The notes beneath the pieces were generated by a model. That model saw nothing but the letters and a program-made list of their open reading frames with translations, did no database searches and was not told where the DNA came from. A stretch of 64,000 nucleotides of DNA from Paenibacillus planticolens (GTDB lineage Bacteria > Bacillota > Bacilli > Paenibacillales > NBRC-103111): contig NZ_WHNZ01000086.1 of the NCBI RefSeq assembly GCF_013141725.1, positions 1 through 64,000 on the forward strand. The letters are read 5' to 3'. The position numbers were made by a program, and so were the translations under genes. This document shows positions 50,871-59,910 of this stretch, piece by piece. Every line of letters begins with the position of its first letter. Position 1 is the stretch's first letter.

Positions 50871-51188
50871 TTACCCGCCAAATGCATCGCGAAAGGCGCT
50901 GTTTAGGGCTGCTGGATCAACTTTCCAAATAGGAGCAAGCTCAGGTCCGACATTGACGTCAAACCAGTCGGATAGCGCTTTACGGTTGGAACCGTTCTCC
51001 ACGATGAAGGGGAGATTGAGCATCACCTTTTTGACATACAGCTCCTCGGCCTCTTTGATTTGTTCCGGGGTTAGCCATATTTTCAACCGTTTCACGGTCC
51101 GGTACAGCTCCTTGCTGCAAGCTCTCCGAATGCTGCGGGCATTGGGCAGCTGCTGCTTATGTTTCTCACTTTGTTTGTTGTTGATCAT
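50871..51188 (-). CDS. hypothetical protein
   Basis: 105 residues from ATG 51188 (a GTG at 51200 is only one base from GAGGGAG). Helical and basic at the N-terminus (SEKHKQQLPNARSIRRACSKELYRTVKRLKIWL), then TPEQIKEAEELYVKKVMLNLPFIVENGSN. No membrane helix, no recognised domain. Followed by a clear terminator, which supports its being a real transcript. Confidence 0.6.
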   Translation of the reverse strand: MINNKQSEKHKQQLPNARSIRRACSKELYRTVKRLKIWLTPEQIKEAEELYVKKVMLNLPFIVENGSNRKALSDWFDVNVGPELAPIWKVDPAALNSAFRDAFGG

Positions 51189-51359
51189 GACTGCAACCAC
51201 ACTCCCTCTATGTTATTTGTATGCATAGAGTGGGCTTGGAGCCACTAGGGACAGGAACCTAAGGAGCCCAAGTTGCTGTGTGTCTTACAGCTGCACCGTT
51301 TCGGCGTTCCGCTCATTCGAATTGTAGGAGAGGAATATGAACGGAGGGTGCATGTTCGT

Positions 51360-52739
51360 TTACAATCGAGGGAGACGCACCTTGAACGAGGTGCCTTGGC
51401 CCAAATCGCTTTGGACGTCGATGCGGCCATGATGGAGCGCAATAATTTTCTGCGCGATCGCCAGCCCGAGACCGCTTCCGGCATTGGCGCGGTTTCTTGC
51501 TTTATCGGCTTTGTAGAAGCGGTCGAAAATTTGCGGCAGTTCATCTGCAGGAATCCCGATGCCGGTATCGCTGATTTCCACCAGAATGTCCTTCTCCCTC
51601 AGCTGAATTCCGATCCTCAGGCTATCTCCCGGCCGGCAAAACTTGATGCTGTTCGTAATGAAATTTTGCCACACTTGGTGGAGCAGCCCGGCATCCGCGG
51701 ATATGGTGACCTCCGGCAGATCAAGCTCTATCGCAATCTCCTTCTCGCTCCACTGCCATTCGGTGACGATGAGAATTTGGCGAATCTGCTCGTCCAGCCG
51801 GTAGACGCTCCGCTTGACGACATGGCTTTCTTTGTCCAACGAAGCCAATGTCAGGAGCTGTTTGCTAAGGGAGGAGAGCCGCTTGCTTTCTTCTAAAATG
51901 ACATGCAGATACCTTTCCTTTTCCTCCTCAGAGGTGCCTTTATCCAGAATTGACTGCGCGAAGCCTTGTATGGACGTCAAAGGTGACTGAATCTCATGCG
52001 AAACATTGCCGACGAACTCTTGCCGCATCTCATCCAGCTGTTTGAGCGACTGTGCCATATAGGTGAAATCTCTGGCCAGCTCGCCGATCTCATCCTGCCT
52101 GGAAACGTCCATGGCGATGTTGTAATCGCCCCCAACGATCCGTTTCGTAGCTTCCCGCAGCCTTTTGACCGGCTTCACAATGTACTGCGAGAAAATAACG
52201 ATGAAGAGGATGCTGAATAGAAAGGTAAGCCCTAGCAGAAAGGCCATGAGGACGCGAACGCCGCCGATTTGCTGCTCCAAATTAGGCCGCACGAATAAGG
52301 CATATGGCTTTCCCTGCACCTGAAGAGGGACTCCAATGCTGTTTCGCAAACTATTTTCAAAAAAGCCGGTCACCATAAGGAAATGACGCTCGACAAGAAT
52401 GCCGCGGTAGGTTTCTCCGTTCAACACCTGGCGGATTTGTTCGGGATCAAGCTGATTATGCCGGAAAGGAGCCCCGTAGAAGGTGCCTTCCATTCGATCG
52501 TTAACCGCATAAAGCTGAAACCCCATGCCCGCGATATGCGTGAAAAAGACGCTCGGTTCCAGTTCAGGCACCTGTTCATATAACGAGCGGATTTCGTTCG
52601 TCACTCGCCAGATTTGTTCTTCATTTTCGTCCCGTAGTTTAGCTGAGTAATAACTGTTTGAAAGCAGCAGGGCCAGCATGCTGCTGACCATCGCAATGAC
52701 AACGAAGGTCATGACGATCCGGAAATATAGCGTCTTCAC
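51360..52739 (-). CDS. sensor histidine kinase
   Basis: 459 residues; GTG start overlaps the regulator's stop, with GAGGTG seven bases upstream. Membrane helix 1 (FRIVMTFVVIAMVSSMLALLL), an extracellular sensor of about 140 residues, helix 2 (VLMAFLLGLTFLFSILFIVIF), then HAMP. HisKA has the phosphorylated His in VSHEIQSPLTSIQGF and HATPase has DTGIGIPADELPQIFDRFYK and GSGLGLAIAQKII. Pairs with the response regulator; signal unknown. Confidence 0.92.
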   Translation of the reverse strand: MKTLYFRIVMTFVVIAMVSSMLALLLSNSYYSAKLRDENEEQIWRVTNEIRSLYEQVPELEPSVFFTHIAGMGFQLYAVNDRMEGTFYGAPFRHNQLDPEQIRQVLNGETYRGILVERHFLMVTGFFENSLRNSIGVPLQVQGKPYALFVRPNLEQQIGGVRVLMAFLLGLTFLFSILFIVIFSQYIVKPVKRLREATKRIVGGDYNIAMDVSRQDEIGELARDFTYMAQSLKQLDEMRQEFVGNVSHEIQSPLTSIQGFAQSILDKGTSEEEKERYLHVILEESKRLSSLSKQLLTLASLDKESHVVKRSVYRLDEQIRQILIVTEWQWSEKEIAIELDLPEVTISADAGLLHQVWQNFITNSIKFCRPGDSLRIGIQLREKDILVEISDTGIGIPADELPQIFDRFYKADKARNRANAGSGLGLAIAQKIIALHHGRIDVQSDLGQGTSFKVRLPRL

Positions 52740-53443
52740 CCTCCGGCCACCTCAAGCTTGTAGCCAAGCCCCCGAACCGTTGTAAGAATGAAATCGCCGG
52801 TCATGTCCTGGAATCGCTCCCTAAGCCGCTTAATGTGCACATCAATGGTCCGGCTATCGCCTTGGTAGTCGGTTCCCCAGAGCATTTGAATCAGCTGCTC
52901 CCGCGTGAAAATACGACCGGGATGGCTGGCCAATTGCGCCAGCAGCTGAAATTCTTTGAGCGGGAGAAGCATCGTTTGCCCTTGGGAAGTCACTTCATAG
53001 CTTTTGAGATTGATAACGGTCTGGTTTAACGTAATCTTTTCCGAGGAGACAAGCTGGTAACGGCGCAATAAGGCGCGGACGCGAAACAACAGTTCCTTCG
53101 GTTCGAACGGTTTTACCATATAATCATCGGTCCCGGACGCAAAGCCTCGCTCTTTATCTTCAAGCTCTCCCTTCGCGGTTAAAAGAAGAACCGGAATATC
53201 GTAATGCTCGCGAATTTCTGCGCATAGGGCCAGGCCATCCCGATTGGGCATCATCACATCGACAACCGCTATATGAATTTGCTCGTGAATCATTAATTCT
53301 GACGCTTGCTCGCCGTCCGCTGCTTCAAACACCTTGTAACCTTCCTTGGAAAATACGAAACGAAGCAGTTCTCTAATGTGAGCATCATCATCGGCAACAA
53401 GAATCTGGGTTATCAGTTTGCGCACCTTCTTTTCGATAATCAT
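52736..53443 (-). CDS. OmpR-family response regulator
   Basis: About 235 residues. Receiver: acidic VADDDAHIRELL, phosphorylated Asp in VAVVDVMMPNRDG, conserved LLLTAKG and VKPFEPKELLFRV. Winged-helix DNA-binding domain (about 140-235) with LLPLKEFQLLAQLASHPGRIFTREQLIQMLWG and TVRGLGYKLE. The start is uncertain: ATG 53443 has no good ribosome site, and a GAAGG lies further in, before a GTG/CTG. Operon with the kinase. Confidence 0.9.
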   Translation of the reverse strand: MIIEKKVRKLITQILVADDDAHIRELLRFVFSKEGYKVFEAADGEQASELMIHEQIHIAVVDVMMPNRDGLALCAEIREHYDIPVLLLTAKGELEDKERGFASGTDDYMVKPFEPKELLFRVRALLRRYQLVSSEKITLNQTVINLKSYEVTSQGQTMLLPLKEFQLLAQLASHPGRIFTREQLIQMLWGTDYQGDSRTIDVHIKRLRERFQDMTGDFILTTVRGLGYKLEVAGG

Positions 53444-53517
53444 TAAGCTTGGCAACAGTGTAAACGAAAAGAAAGCTTATTGCTACTTTTGTATGCCGAT
53501 GGAGGAATGGCTAGCCG

Positions 53518-53964
53518 CTAATCGACGACCAGATAACCGATCATCGGACCGCTATGGGCAATATCGGCATGCGTCATACAAATAATGCGGTAGGTGCCTT
53601 CCTGTTCGGCGGTGAAATGGACGACGGTTTCTTTTCCTTTTTTGACTTCACCGCTAATGTTGAGTCCTTCAATCAGAAAAGGATGGCTATCGCCGTTGAC
53701 GCCGTAGATGCTCAGTTTGATTCTCTCGCCTTTTTGGATAAGGACTGTGCCTGGATCCCACCGGTACGCTTCGATCGTTTTGCCGTCTTTGGTCGTCGAT
53801 TTAAACTCCCCCACAACCATGTGGATGGTTCTTTCGGACGCGGGCTCGGCCAGCGTAGGGACGATTTTCCCGCGGTTCAAATAGAGCACGCCAGAAAGAA
53901 GCAGCAGCAGTACGATGGCTGCCCGATAGAAATGCTTGCGTTTTACAATCCATACTTGGGACAT
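53518..53964 (-). CDS. membrane-anchored cupredoxin
   Basis: 148 residues; ATG 53964 behind AGGAGGCGGG. One N-terminal helix (HFYRAAIVLLLLLSGVLYL) anchors an extracellular cupredoxin fold. Copper ligands: His in GDSHPFLIEGL, Cys in RIICMTHADIAH, the following His residues, and Met in GPMIGYLVV. The CxxHxxxxHxxM spacing resembles mononuclear type 1 or nitrosocyanin-like sites more than CuA. It lies next to a two-component system that could control it. Confidence 0.8.
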   Translation of the reverse strand: MSQVWIVKRKHFYRAAIVLLLLLSGVLYLNRGKIVPTLAEPASERTIHMVVGEFKSTTKDGKTIEAYRWDPGTVLIQKGERIKLSIYGVNGDSHPFLIEGLNISGEVKKGKETVVHFTAEQEGTYRIICMTHADIAHSGPMIGYLVVD

Positions 53965-53978
53965 AGGGACCCGCCTCC

Positions 53979-53998
53979 TGTACAAACATACTTGTACA
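53979..53998 (-). promoter_or_regulatory. operator-like palindrome before the cupredoxin gene
   Basis: Perfect 7-bp arms TGTACAA and TTGTACA separated by six bases, directly upstream of the ribosome site. Read on the minus strand, a CTGACA 17 bp before TACAAG would put the palindrome over the -10 region. The cognate regulator is unknown. Confidence 0.55.
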
Positions 53999-54150
53999 TT
54001 TTATGCAGAGGCTTGTCAGCGCATGAATATGTTTATGTACTCGCTGCTGCCAGGCGGCGGGAGAACGGCGAAGCTGGTTGATCAGAGCCCGTCTGTGGTA
54101 GAATGAAGGGTAGATTCGGAATGGATAATAGAGGGAGAGAGGGTTCAGGA

Positions 54151-54750
54151 ATGGGTGAGTTGATTCACAATGTTTTGCTTTACTTGGAAGGGCTTGGGTA
54201 TTGGGGGATTTTCCTCGGATTGATGCTGGAAGTAATTCCGAACGAGCTGCTTCTTGCCTATGCCGGCTACTTGGTATCCAAAGGCGAAATTCATTTTTTT
54301 GGTGCTATTGTTTGCGCGGTTGTCGGCGGGACCCTGGCACAAATCGTGCTTTATTGGATCGGACGTTACGGAGGCAGACCTTTCCTGGAGAAGTACGGCA
54401 AATACTTGCTCATTAGCAAGCATCATATCGATGTAGCTGAAGCATGGTTCAACCGCTATGGTACGGGCATGATTTTTACAGCCAGATTCATTCCCATTGT
54501 TCGTCACGCGATATCGCTTCCTGGTGGCATGGCCAAAATGCCGCTGGGCAAATTTACACTGTACACAGGTCTAGCTTTAATTCCTTATTCTTTTCTCTAT
54601 GTTTACTTGGGCATGAAGCTCAAAGATAACTGGGAAACGATTGATGAAATCGCAGGACCTTATATTAAACCATTAATCATTGCAGCAATTATACTGACGC
54701 TTTTATATGTGGGATATCAAATCTATTTGAAAAGAAAAGCAAAGAATTAG
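54151..54750 (+). CDS. DedA-family membrane protein
   Basis: 199 residues; ATG 54151 chosen at the usual DedA N-terminus (GELIHNVLLYLEGLGYWGIFLGLMLEVIPNELLLAYAGYL in outline); an upstream ATG at 54121 is possible. The conserved FTARFIPIVRHAISLPGGMAKMPLGKF is the family hallmark with the Arg and Gly residues linked to lipid flipping. Five membrane helices. DedA members act as phospholipid or undecaprenyl-phosphate flippases. Confidence 0.9.
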   Translation: MGELIHNVLLYLEGLGYWGIFLGLMLEVIPNELLLAYAGYLVSKGEIHFFGAIVCAVVGGTLAQIVLYWIGRYGGRPFLEKYGKYLLISKHHIDVAEAWFNRYGTGMIFTARFIPIVRHAISLPGGMAKMPLGKFTLYTGLALIPYSFLYVYLGMKLKDNWETIDEIAGPYIKPLIIAAIILTLLYVGYQIYLKRKAKN

Positions 54751-54825
54751 CTTCCTGTATTTGGCGCTTTCGAAGCAATTTGTTACAATAATAAAGAAGA
54801 ATCATGAAAAAGGAGATGGGTAGCG

Positions 54826-55392
54826 ATGAGCACGAATCTTGCAAGCAAACTGCGCACAGGCTTAAAGCCTCAGCAATTCATTGACAGCATGGAGAAAAAT
54901 CAAGAGCAATTTCTGGCGTATTACAATGGATTTGAATGGGACAATGAAGAGGACAAGGAATATTTTGATTCTCTCAACAACCGCGACGATCTGCGCTGTC
55001 TCATTATTGCTGCAGAATGGTGCGGCGACGTCGTTCGCAACGTGCCTGTCGTATTCAAAGCGCTGGAGAACAGCGGTGTGCCTGTAGAAGTGTTGATCAT
55101 TGAGCAAAACTACGACGTCATCGACCAATTCCTGACAGGCGGCGGCCGCGCGATTCCGATCGTTGTGTTTACCGATACCGGCGGCTTTGTGCTTGGACAC
55201 TGGGGACCTCGTCCGAAAAACGTACAGGCGGTCATGACGCAGTTCAAGAAAGAAAATCCAGATCGCGAAGCGCCCGATTATAACGAAAAAATCCAAGTAG
55301 CCAGAGCCGAAATGGGCCGTCAATATGGCGAAGGTAACGGGTACCATGCTGTTATCGTGAAGGAACTTCGTGACTTAATCGAGTCGTTCTAA
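54826..55392 (+). CDS. thioredoxin-fold protein with single active-site cysteine
   Basis: 188 residues; ATG behind GGAGATGGG. The fold is shown by LRCLIIAAEWCGDVVRNVPVVFKALENSGV and a cis-Pro-like AIPIVVFTD. The motif WCGD keeps only the N-terminal cysteine of the usual CxxC, so disulfide exchange would have to be monothiol. The remainder is acidic and soluble. Followed after 22 bp by the MBL hydrolase gene, probably one operon. Confidence 0.8.
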   Translation: MSTNLASKLRTGLKPQQFIDSMEKNQEQFLAYYNGFEWDNEEDKEYFDSLNNRDDLRCLIIAAEWCGDVVRNVPVVFKALENSGVPVEVLIIEQNYDVIDQFLTGGGRAIPIVVFTDTGGFVLGHWGPRPKNVQAVMTQFKKENPDREAPDYNEKIQVARAEMGRQYGEGNGYHAVIVKELRDLIESF

Positions 55393-55414
55393 GTGAATTC
55401 CAAGGTGAGGGCAT

Positions 55415-56038
55415 ATGATTAACATAGATACATTTGTTTTGGGACCTGTAAGCACAAACGCCTATTTATTATCCGATCCGGAAACAAAAAAAGGCATTAT
55501 CATCGATCCTGGCATGAATCCGAAGTCGCTTATCAAGAAGATTGCCGATTTGGATATTGAAGCGATTCTCTTGACGCATGCTCATTTCGATCATATCGGC
55601 GGCGTTGAGGAAATTCGCAAGCTCAAAAACTGTCCCGTTTACATTCACGATCTGGAAGCCGATTGGCTGACGAATCCGAAGAAGAACGGCTCCGCGCGTT
55701 GGCCTGAGCTGGGTGTCCTTATTGAAACGGAGCCGGCGGAATACGCGCTGGATGAAGGGCAAACCTTAGACTTTCTAGGCGTCAAATTCAAAGTTTTCCA
55801 TACGCCAGGCCACTCTCCGGGGAGCGTTAGCTTCCTGTTAGACAAACATTTATTCTGCGGGGATGTCCTGTTTAAACTGTCGGTAGGCCGGACGGATCTG
55901 CCAGGCGGGGATAACAATACGCTGCTGGATTCCATTCAAGATAAGCTGTTCGTCCTCGAAGACGATGTCATCGTCTATCCGGGACACGGCGGCAAAACAA
56001 CAATTGGTTTCGAAAGAGACAACAATCCATATGTGTAA
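55415..56038 (+). CDS. MBL-fold metallo-hydrolase (glyoxalase II-like)
   Basis: 207 residues; ATG behind GGTGAGGG. Zinc-binding signature LLTHAHFDHIGGVEEI, then HTPGHSPGSVSF, GDVLF and YPGHGGKTT in the correct order for the beta-lactamase fold. Size and layout match YqgX-like hydrolases. Substrate unknown (thioester hydrolysis likely). Downstream of the thioredoxin-fold gene. Confidence 0.9.
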   Translation: MINIDTFVLGPVSTNAYLLSDPETKKGIIIDPGMNPKSLIKKIADLDIEAILLTHAHFDHIGGVEEIRKLKNCPVYIHDLEADWLTNPKKNGSARWPELGVLIETEPAEYALDEGQTLDFLGVKFKVFHTPGHSPGSVSFLLDKHLFCGDVLFKLSVGRTDLPGGDNNTLLDSIQDKLFVLEDDVIVYPGHGGKTTIGFERDNNPYV

Positions 56039-56302
56039 GGCAAGACGGTGTGTCGGGAGTTTGTTCCTGACCGCCGTTTTTTTATTGCACTGCAGCCCCC
56101 CGAATGGACTGTCCCACATGTACAAGCGGGCTTATGCCGGAGGCTCGTTCGCCCATGATACGTAACCATTTTTGGGTAAACTGGGTGTTTACCGTGTTCG
56201 TGGTAGGTGCTACCCCATAGACTGATGTTGTAAGCTATTCACCCAACATTATCAATAACAACATGAGTTTAATGCTTCATAATTCTAAGGAGGTGCTCCA
56301 CC

Positions 56303-56620
56303 ATGGAATATGTTAAAGCTCCAAATTATCCAATTGCACCGATGGCGGCTCCAATGCCAATGCCAGCCCCTGCTCCGATGCCAATGCCAATAACTATGCC
56401 GATCGCACAACAGCCAGCCCCAATTATGCATCATCATAAACCGGTGCACAATGATATTCACCTGCACGCATCGTACCAACAAACTTCGTTCGTTTTCCCT
56501 AAACCTGTTGCCGCAGCTCCGGTAGCCAAAGTTTGCTCGCACCACGGCCACAATAATCTAGGCAGCATTCTGGTTCTGTTTATTTTGCTTGTTATCATTA
56601 CTCGCTGTATTTGTAAATAA
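56303..56620 (+). CDS. Pro/Met/His-rich small membrane protein
   Basis: 105 residues; ATG behind AAGGAGG. Residues 14-45 are repeats of PM, PA and PMPMP. Then come histidine groups (IMHHHKPVHNDIHLH, CSHHGHN) and a C-terminal membrane helix (LGSILVLFILLVIITRCI). The C-terminus recalls short YjcZ-type sporulation proteins. His, Met and Cys together suggest metal (copper) binding or spore-coat packing. Followed by a terminator; monocistronic. Confidence 0.65.
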   Translation: MEYVKAPNYPIAPMAAPMPMPAPAPMPMPITMPIAQQPAPIMHHHKPVHNDIHLHASYQQTSFVFPKPVAAAPVAKVCSHHGHNNLGSILVLFILLVIITRCICK

Positions 56621-56652
56621 TAACAGTCAAAAGAAACAACACGAAATGGACC

Positions 56653-56692
56653 CACGGCAGGTTGACACCTCTGTGGGTTTATTTTGTTGAAC
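56653..56692 (+). terminator. terminator after the Pro/Met/His-rich gene
   Basis: ACCCAC..AGGT/ACCT..GTGGGT stem followed by a T-rich tract. Confidence 0.75.
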
Positions 56693-56812
56693 CGCAATGT
56701 AGTATCATTTTTTCACAACGTAGAGTCACATTTTCCCCCTTTATCTTGATAAGCTTGAATTGTTAAGAAGGACGATGCAGCGACAATTCAATGATGACAG
56801 GGGACTAACGCG

Positions 56813-57892
56813 ATGCAAAAAAATGATGGCATGAATTACGCACCAGTCGGTACATTTAACTCCGTTTGCAAACCGGGGGAGTTTATATTTGCAGCAGCAG
56901 CTTTGGATCATGGCCATATCTACGGCATGTGCAACGGGCTTCGCGAAGCGGGCGGCGAGTTGAAATGGGTGTACGATCCCGATTCGGCGAAGGTGGATAA
57001 GTTTGTGGCCAAATTCCCGGGCGTTCGCGTCGCAAGCTCCTTGGAAGAGATTCTCCAGGATCCCGAAGTCAAGCTGGTCGCATCTGCAGCGATTCCATGC
57101 GATCGCGGACCGCTGGGACTGAAGGTTATGGATAGCGGCAAAGATTATTTTACGGATAAAGCGCCGTTCACGACGCTGGAGCAGCTGGAAGCGGCACGCG
57201 CGAAGGTTGCAGAGACGAAGCAGAAGTATGCTGTTTACTACAGCGAGCGTCTTCATGTAGAGAGCTCCATCTATGCAGAGCAGCTTATTAAGCAGGGAGC
57301 GATCGGACGCGTGCTGCAGGTGATCGGCCTTGGCCCGCATCGCATCAGCCTGTCGAACAGACCGGACTGGTTCTTTGAGAAGGAGAAGTTCGGCGGCATT
57401 TTGTGCGATATCGGAAGCCATCAGATCGAGCAGTTTCTGCAGTTCACCGGCGCGAAGGACGCCAAGGTGGTGCACAGTAAGGTTGCGAATTACCATTACC
57501 CGCAGCACCCAAGGTTCGAAGATTTCGGTGACGCGACATTGGTCGGCGACAACGGGGCGACAGGCTACTTCCGTGTAGACTGGTTTACACCGGATGGATT
57601 AAGCACATGGGGCGACGGCCGCATGACGATCCTCGGAACGGATGGCTACATCGAGCTTCGCAAATACGTGGATATCGCCAGAGAGCAAACGAGCGACCAT
57701 GTGTATCTTGTGAATGGAGATGGCGAGCAGCATTTTGCCGTGAACGGAAAGGTTGGGTTCCCTTACTTTGGCCAACTGATTCTCGATTGCTTGCATCGTA
57801 CGGAGCATGCAATGACGCAGGAGCATGCTTTCAAAGCAGCGGAACTGTGCTTGATTGCGCAGCGGGATGCAATGAGAATTACAAGCAACTAA
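56813..57892 (+). CDS. Gfo/Idh/MocA-family oxidoreductase
   Basis: 359 residues. The N-terminal Rossmann part contains ALDHGHIYGMCNGLREAGGELKWVYD, an unusual glycine loop (DHGHIYG) seen in a subset of this family. Active-site DKAPFTTLEQLEAA replaces the common EKP with DKA, keeping Lys. The C-terminal alpha/beta domain has GGILCDIGSHQIEQFLQFTG with the catalytic His. Probably acts on a sugar or polyol; partners are not adjacent. Confidence 0.85.
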   Translation: MQKNDGMNYAPVGTFNSVCKPGEFIFAAAALDHGHIYGMCNGLREAGGELKWVYDPDSAKVDKFVAKFPGVRVASSLEEILQDPEVKLVASAAIPCDRGPLGLKVMDSGKDYFTDKAPFTTLEQLEAARAKVAETKQKYAVYYSERLHVESSIYAEQLIKQGAIGRVLQVIGLGPHRISLSNRPDWFFEKEKFGGILCDIGSHQIEQFLQFTGAKDAKVVHSKVANYHYPQHPRFEDFGDATLVGDNGATGYFRVDWFTPDGLSTWGDGRMTILGTDGYIELRKYVDIAREQTSDHVYLVNGDGEQHFAVNGKVGFPYFGQLILDCLHRTEHAMTQEHAFKAAELCLIAQRDAMRITSN

Positions 57893-57939
57893 AACTTTGG
57901 TTATGAATTCCGGATAATTCCAATAAGGGTATCGTGTGA

Positions 57940-57979
57940 GAAGAAGACTTCTGCTGATGAGGCGGTCTTCTTCTTTTTT
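57940..57979 (+). terminator. terminator after Gfo/Idh gene
   Basis: Perfect GAAGAAGAC/GTCTTCTTC stem with a 16-base loop and six T. Confidence 0.88.
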
Positions 57980-58135
57980 GTCTTTGGTTTTATGTGGAGT
58001 TGGACTTTGAATGTATCTTAGAGTTATTCTGTAAGGTATAATTAACTTTATATTCCCAGAAGAATAGATCGATGTACAAGATATGGACGAGCAAAGATAT
58101 ATTCTTTCAAGCAGATCAAACGGAGGGGAAGTACT

Positions 58136-58795
58136 GTGCAATCGAAATTTAAATTCGCTGTAGGCATATCCATTGTGGGATATGTAGTAAGTCTTTTAAC
58201 GGCTCGATTTCTACCGGGCGCACTTAATTTATTAGTGCCGACCACTTTTTCGTTAGGAAGCATTCTCGCACTTAGTCGTCATGATGCCGCAAGAAAAGGC
58301 CCCAATATCCCGGATGCTACCAGCGTATCTGCACCGAACACAGAGCCTGCGCGCAGTTCCAATCCGGATAGTAAAGCGGAGCAAAATGTGGAAAGCGATC
58401 CATTCTGGGAACCCATATCTGAATATATTCATGTGATCGAAGAGACCGTTATTTCCGAGGGGCAGAAGAGCACTTTAGATGATGAAATCGTTGAAAAGAC
58501 GCTAAGCTTGCTTTCCAGAGTAGGCCGGTTAATCCCGCAGCTGAAAGAGCTTAACGATCCAAACATGAATCATAACATCCAACGTTTAATTTTCAAGGAC
58601 CTTAATGGCGCTATTAACCCATTCTTAAAGCTTGGCGGAGAAGCGAAACGATTAAATCGCCGGCTGCTTTTATCCGGGATCAAGGATATCAACTCGCAAA
58701 TCTCCACTTACGTTGAGACCATTGAACAGAAAGATTTAATTGAACTGCAAACGCGAATGGAACTCATTCAACAACGTTATCGTTCAACAGACTAA
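58136..58795 (+). CDS. XpaC-like protein
   Basis: 219 residues from GTG behind GGAGGGGAAG. Two N-terminal membrane helices (FAVGISIVGYVVSLLTA, LLVPTTFSLGSILAL), a polar linker, then a helical cytoplasmic domain (EIVEKTLSLLSRVGRLIPQL, RRLLLSGIKDINSQISTYVETI). Position directly before a TelA-family gene and the overall design fit the B. subtilis xpaC-yaaN pair. Molecular role not established. Confidence 0.7.
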   Translation: MQSKFKFAVGISIVGYVVSLLTARFLPGALNLLVPTTFSLGSILALSRHDAARKGPNIPDATSVSAPNTEPARSSNPDSKAEQNVESDPFWEPISEYIHVIEETVISEGQKSTLDDEIVEKTLSLLSRVGRLIPQLKELNDPNMNHNIQRLIFKDLNGAINPFLKLGGEAKRLNRRLLLSGIKDINSQISTYVETIEQKDLIELQTRMELIQQRYRSTD

Positions 58796-58809
58796 AGGAG
58801 GAACCGAAG

Positions 58810-59898
58810 ATGTCAACCCAACTGGTACAATTGAAGTCTACAGATTTGCAGAAAGTAGAACAGGAAGCAAAAGAACTGCTCCAAAAGGTATCTGCTACGG
58901 ATACGATGGAATTAGAAACATTAATGGATTCCATAGGACGTATGGGTTCAAAAACGATGGAACAGGCCGGACAATCTTTGGCCATGCTAGAGCGCCCAGT
59001 CAATGAATTGATGTCTGGCAAACGTTCAGAGGTCCAGAACAACATCTTGAAGCTTCGCAACGAAATCGATTCTTTGAGCAAGAGCAAACAACTTGGTTTT
59101 TTCGAAAAAATGATGAAAAAGACGCCTCTGAAAAATTATATCTACAAATATCAGTCTGTGAAGACAAACGTCAATGCCATTGTGCAATCCCTGCGCAACG
59201 GCAAGGAAACACTCGAAGAAAATATGGCTTATATGAAAACATTGAAGAAGAATTCCATCGAATCTGTCTACAATCTTCAAATGCGGATAGCCATGGGTGA
59301 GAACTTAAAGCAGCTCTTTGAGCAAGAGATTGCCAAGCCCGAAAATGAAAGCCGCAAAACGCATCTTGAAAGAGGGCTTCGCAAGGTTGTGACCCGCATA
59401 CAGTCCTTTCAGGAAATGGTCATCCTCTATCAGCAGGCGATTGCCGGTACGGATATCATAAACGACAATAACGATAAACTGATTGATGCGGTTAATGCGA
59501 CAATCGATAAAACACAGAATCTTCTTACCGTTTCTGCGATGATTTCTATGGCGATCGAGGATCAGGTACAGACCATTGATGCTGTAAATTCGGCGAACGC
59601 GACGCTGAATAAAATGTTTGAGGACAATTCGCGTTTGTTGAAAGAAACGACTCAGAAAACGAACGAATTGCTCGGAAAACCAGGCTTGCAGATGGAATCC
59701 ATTGAACGAGGCATGACAGATCTCTTCAGCGCCTTGGATATGTTTGAACAGTCCAATCGGACAATTATCCAATCAGCGACAGAGCATACCAAACGTCTCG
59801 GCGACATTAGCCAGCAAATGACACAGCGGCTTGGCTTAATGCCCGGAAATAAAACGAATGCGGAGAAAGCATCAGAACTAAGCGGTCTTTTAGAATAA
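58810..59898 (+). CDS. TelA-family (toxic anion resistance) protein
   Basis: 362 residues, mostly long helices; ATG behind AAAGGAGG. TelA/YaaN signature region: IGRMGSKTMEQAGQSLAMLERPVNEL and KKNSIESVYNLQMRIAMGENLKQLFEQEI, ending in NTQ-like helices. Cytoplasmic. Family members are linked to tellurite and lantibiotic tolerance by name, but the mechanism is unknown. Co-transcribed with the XpaC-like gene. Convergent with gerAC, 12 bp apart. Confidence 0.88.
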   Translation: MSTQLVQLKSTDLQKVEQEAKELLQKVSATDTMELETLMDSIGRMGSKTMEQAGQSLAMLERPVNELMSGKRSEVQNNILKLRNEIDSLSKSKQLGFFEKMMKKTPLKNYIYKYQSVKTNVNAIVQSLRNGKETLEENMAYMKTLKKNSIESVYNLQMRIAMGENLKQLFEQEIAKPENESRKTHLERGLRKVVTRIQSFQEMVILYQQAIAGTDIINDNNDKLIDAVNATIDKTQNLLTVSAMISMAIEDQVQTIDAVNSANATLNKMFEDNSRLLKETTQKTNELLGKPGLQMESIERGMTDLFSALDMFEQSNRTIIQSATEHTKRLGDISQQMTQRLGLMPGNKTNAEKASELSGLLE

Positions 59899-59910
59899 AA
59901 AGCTCCGTCT

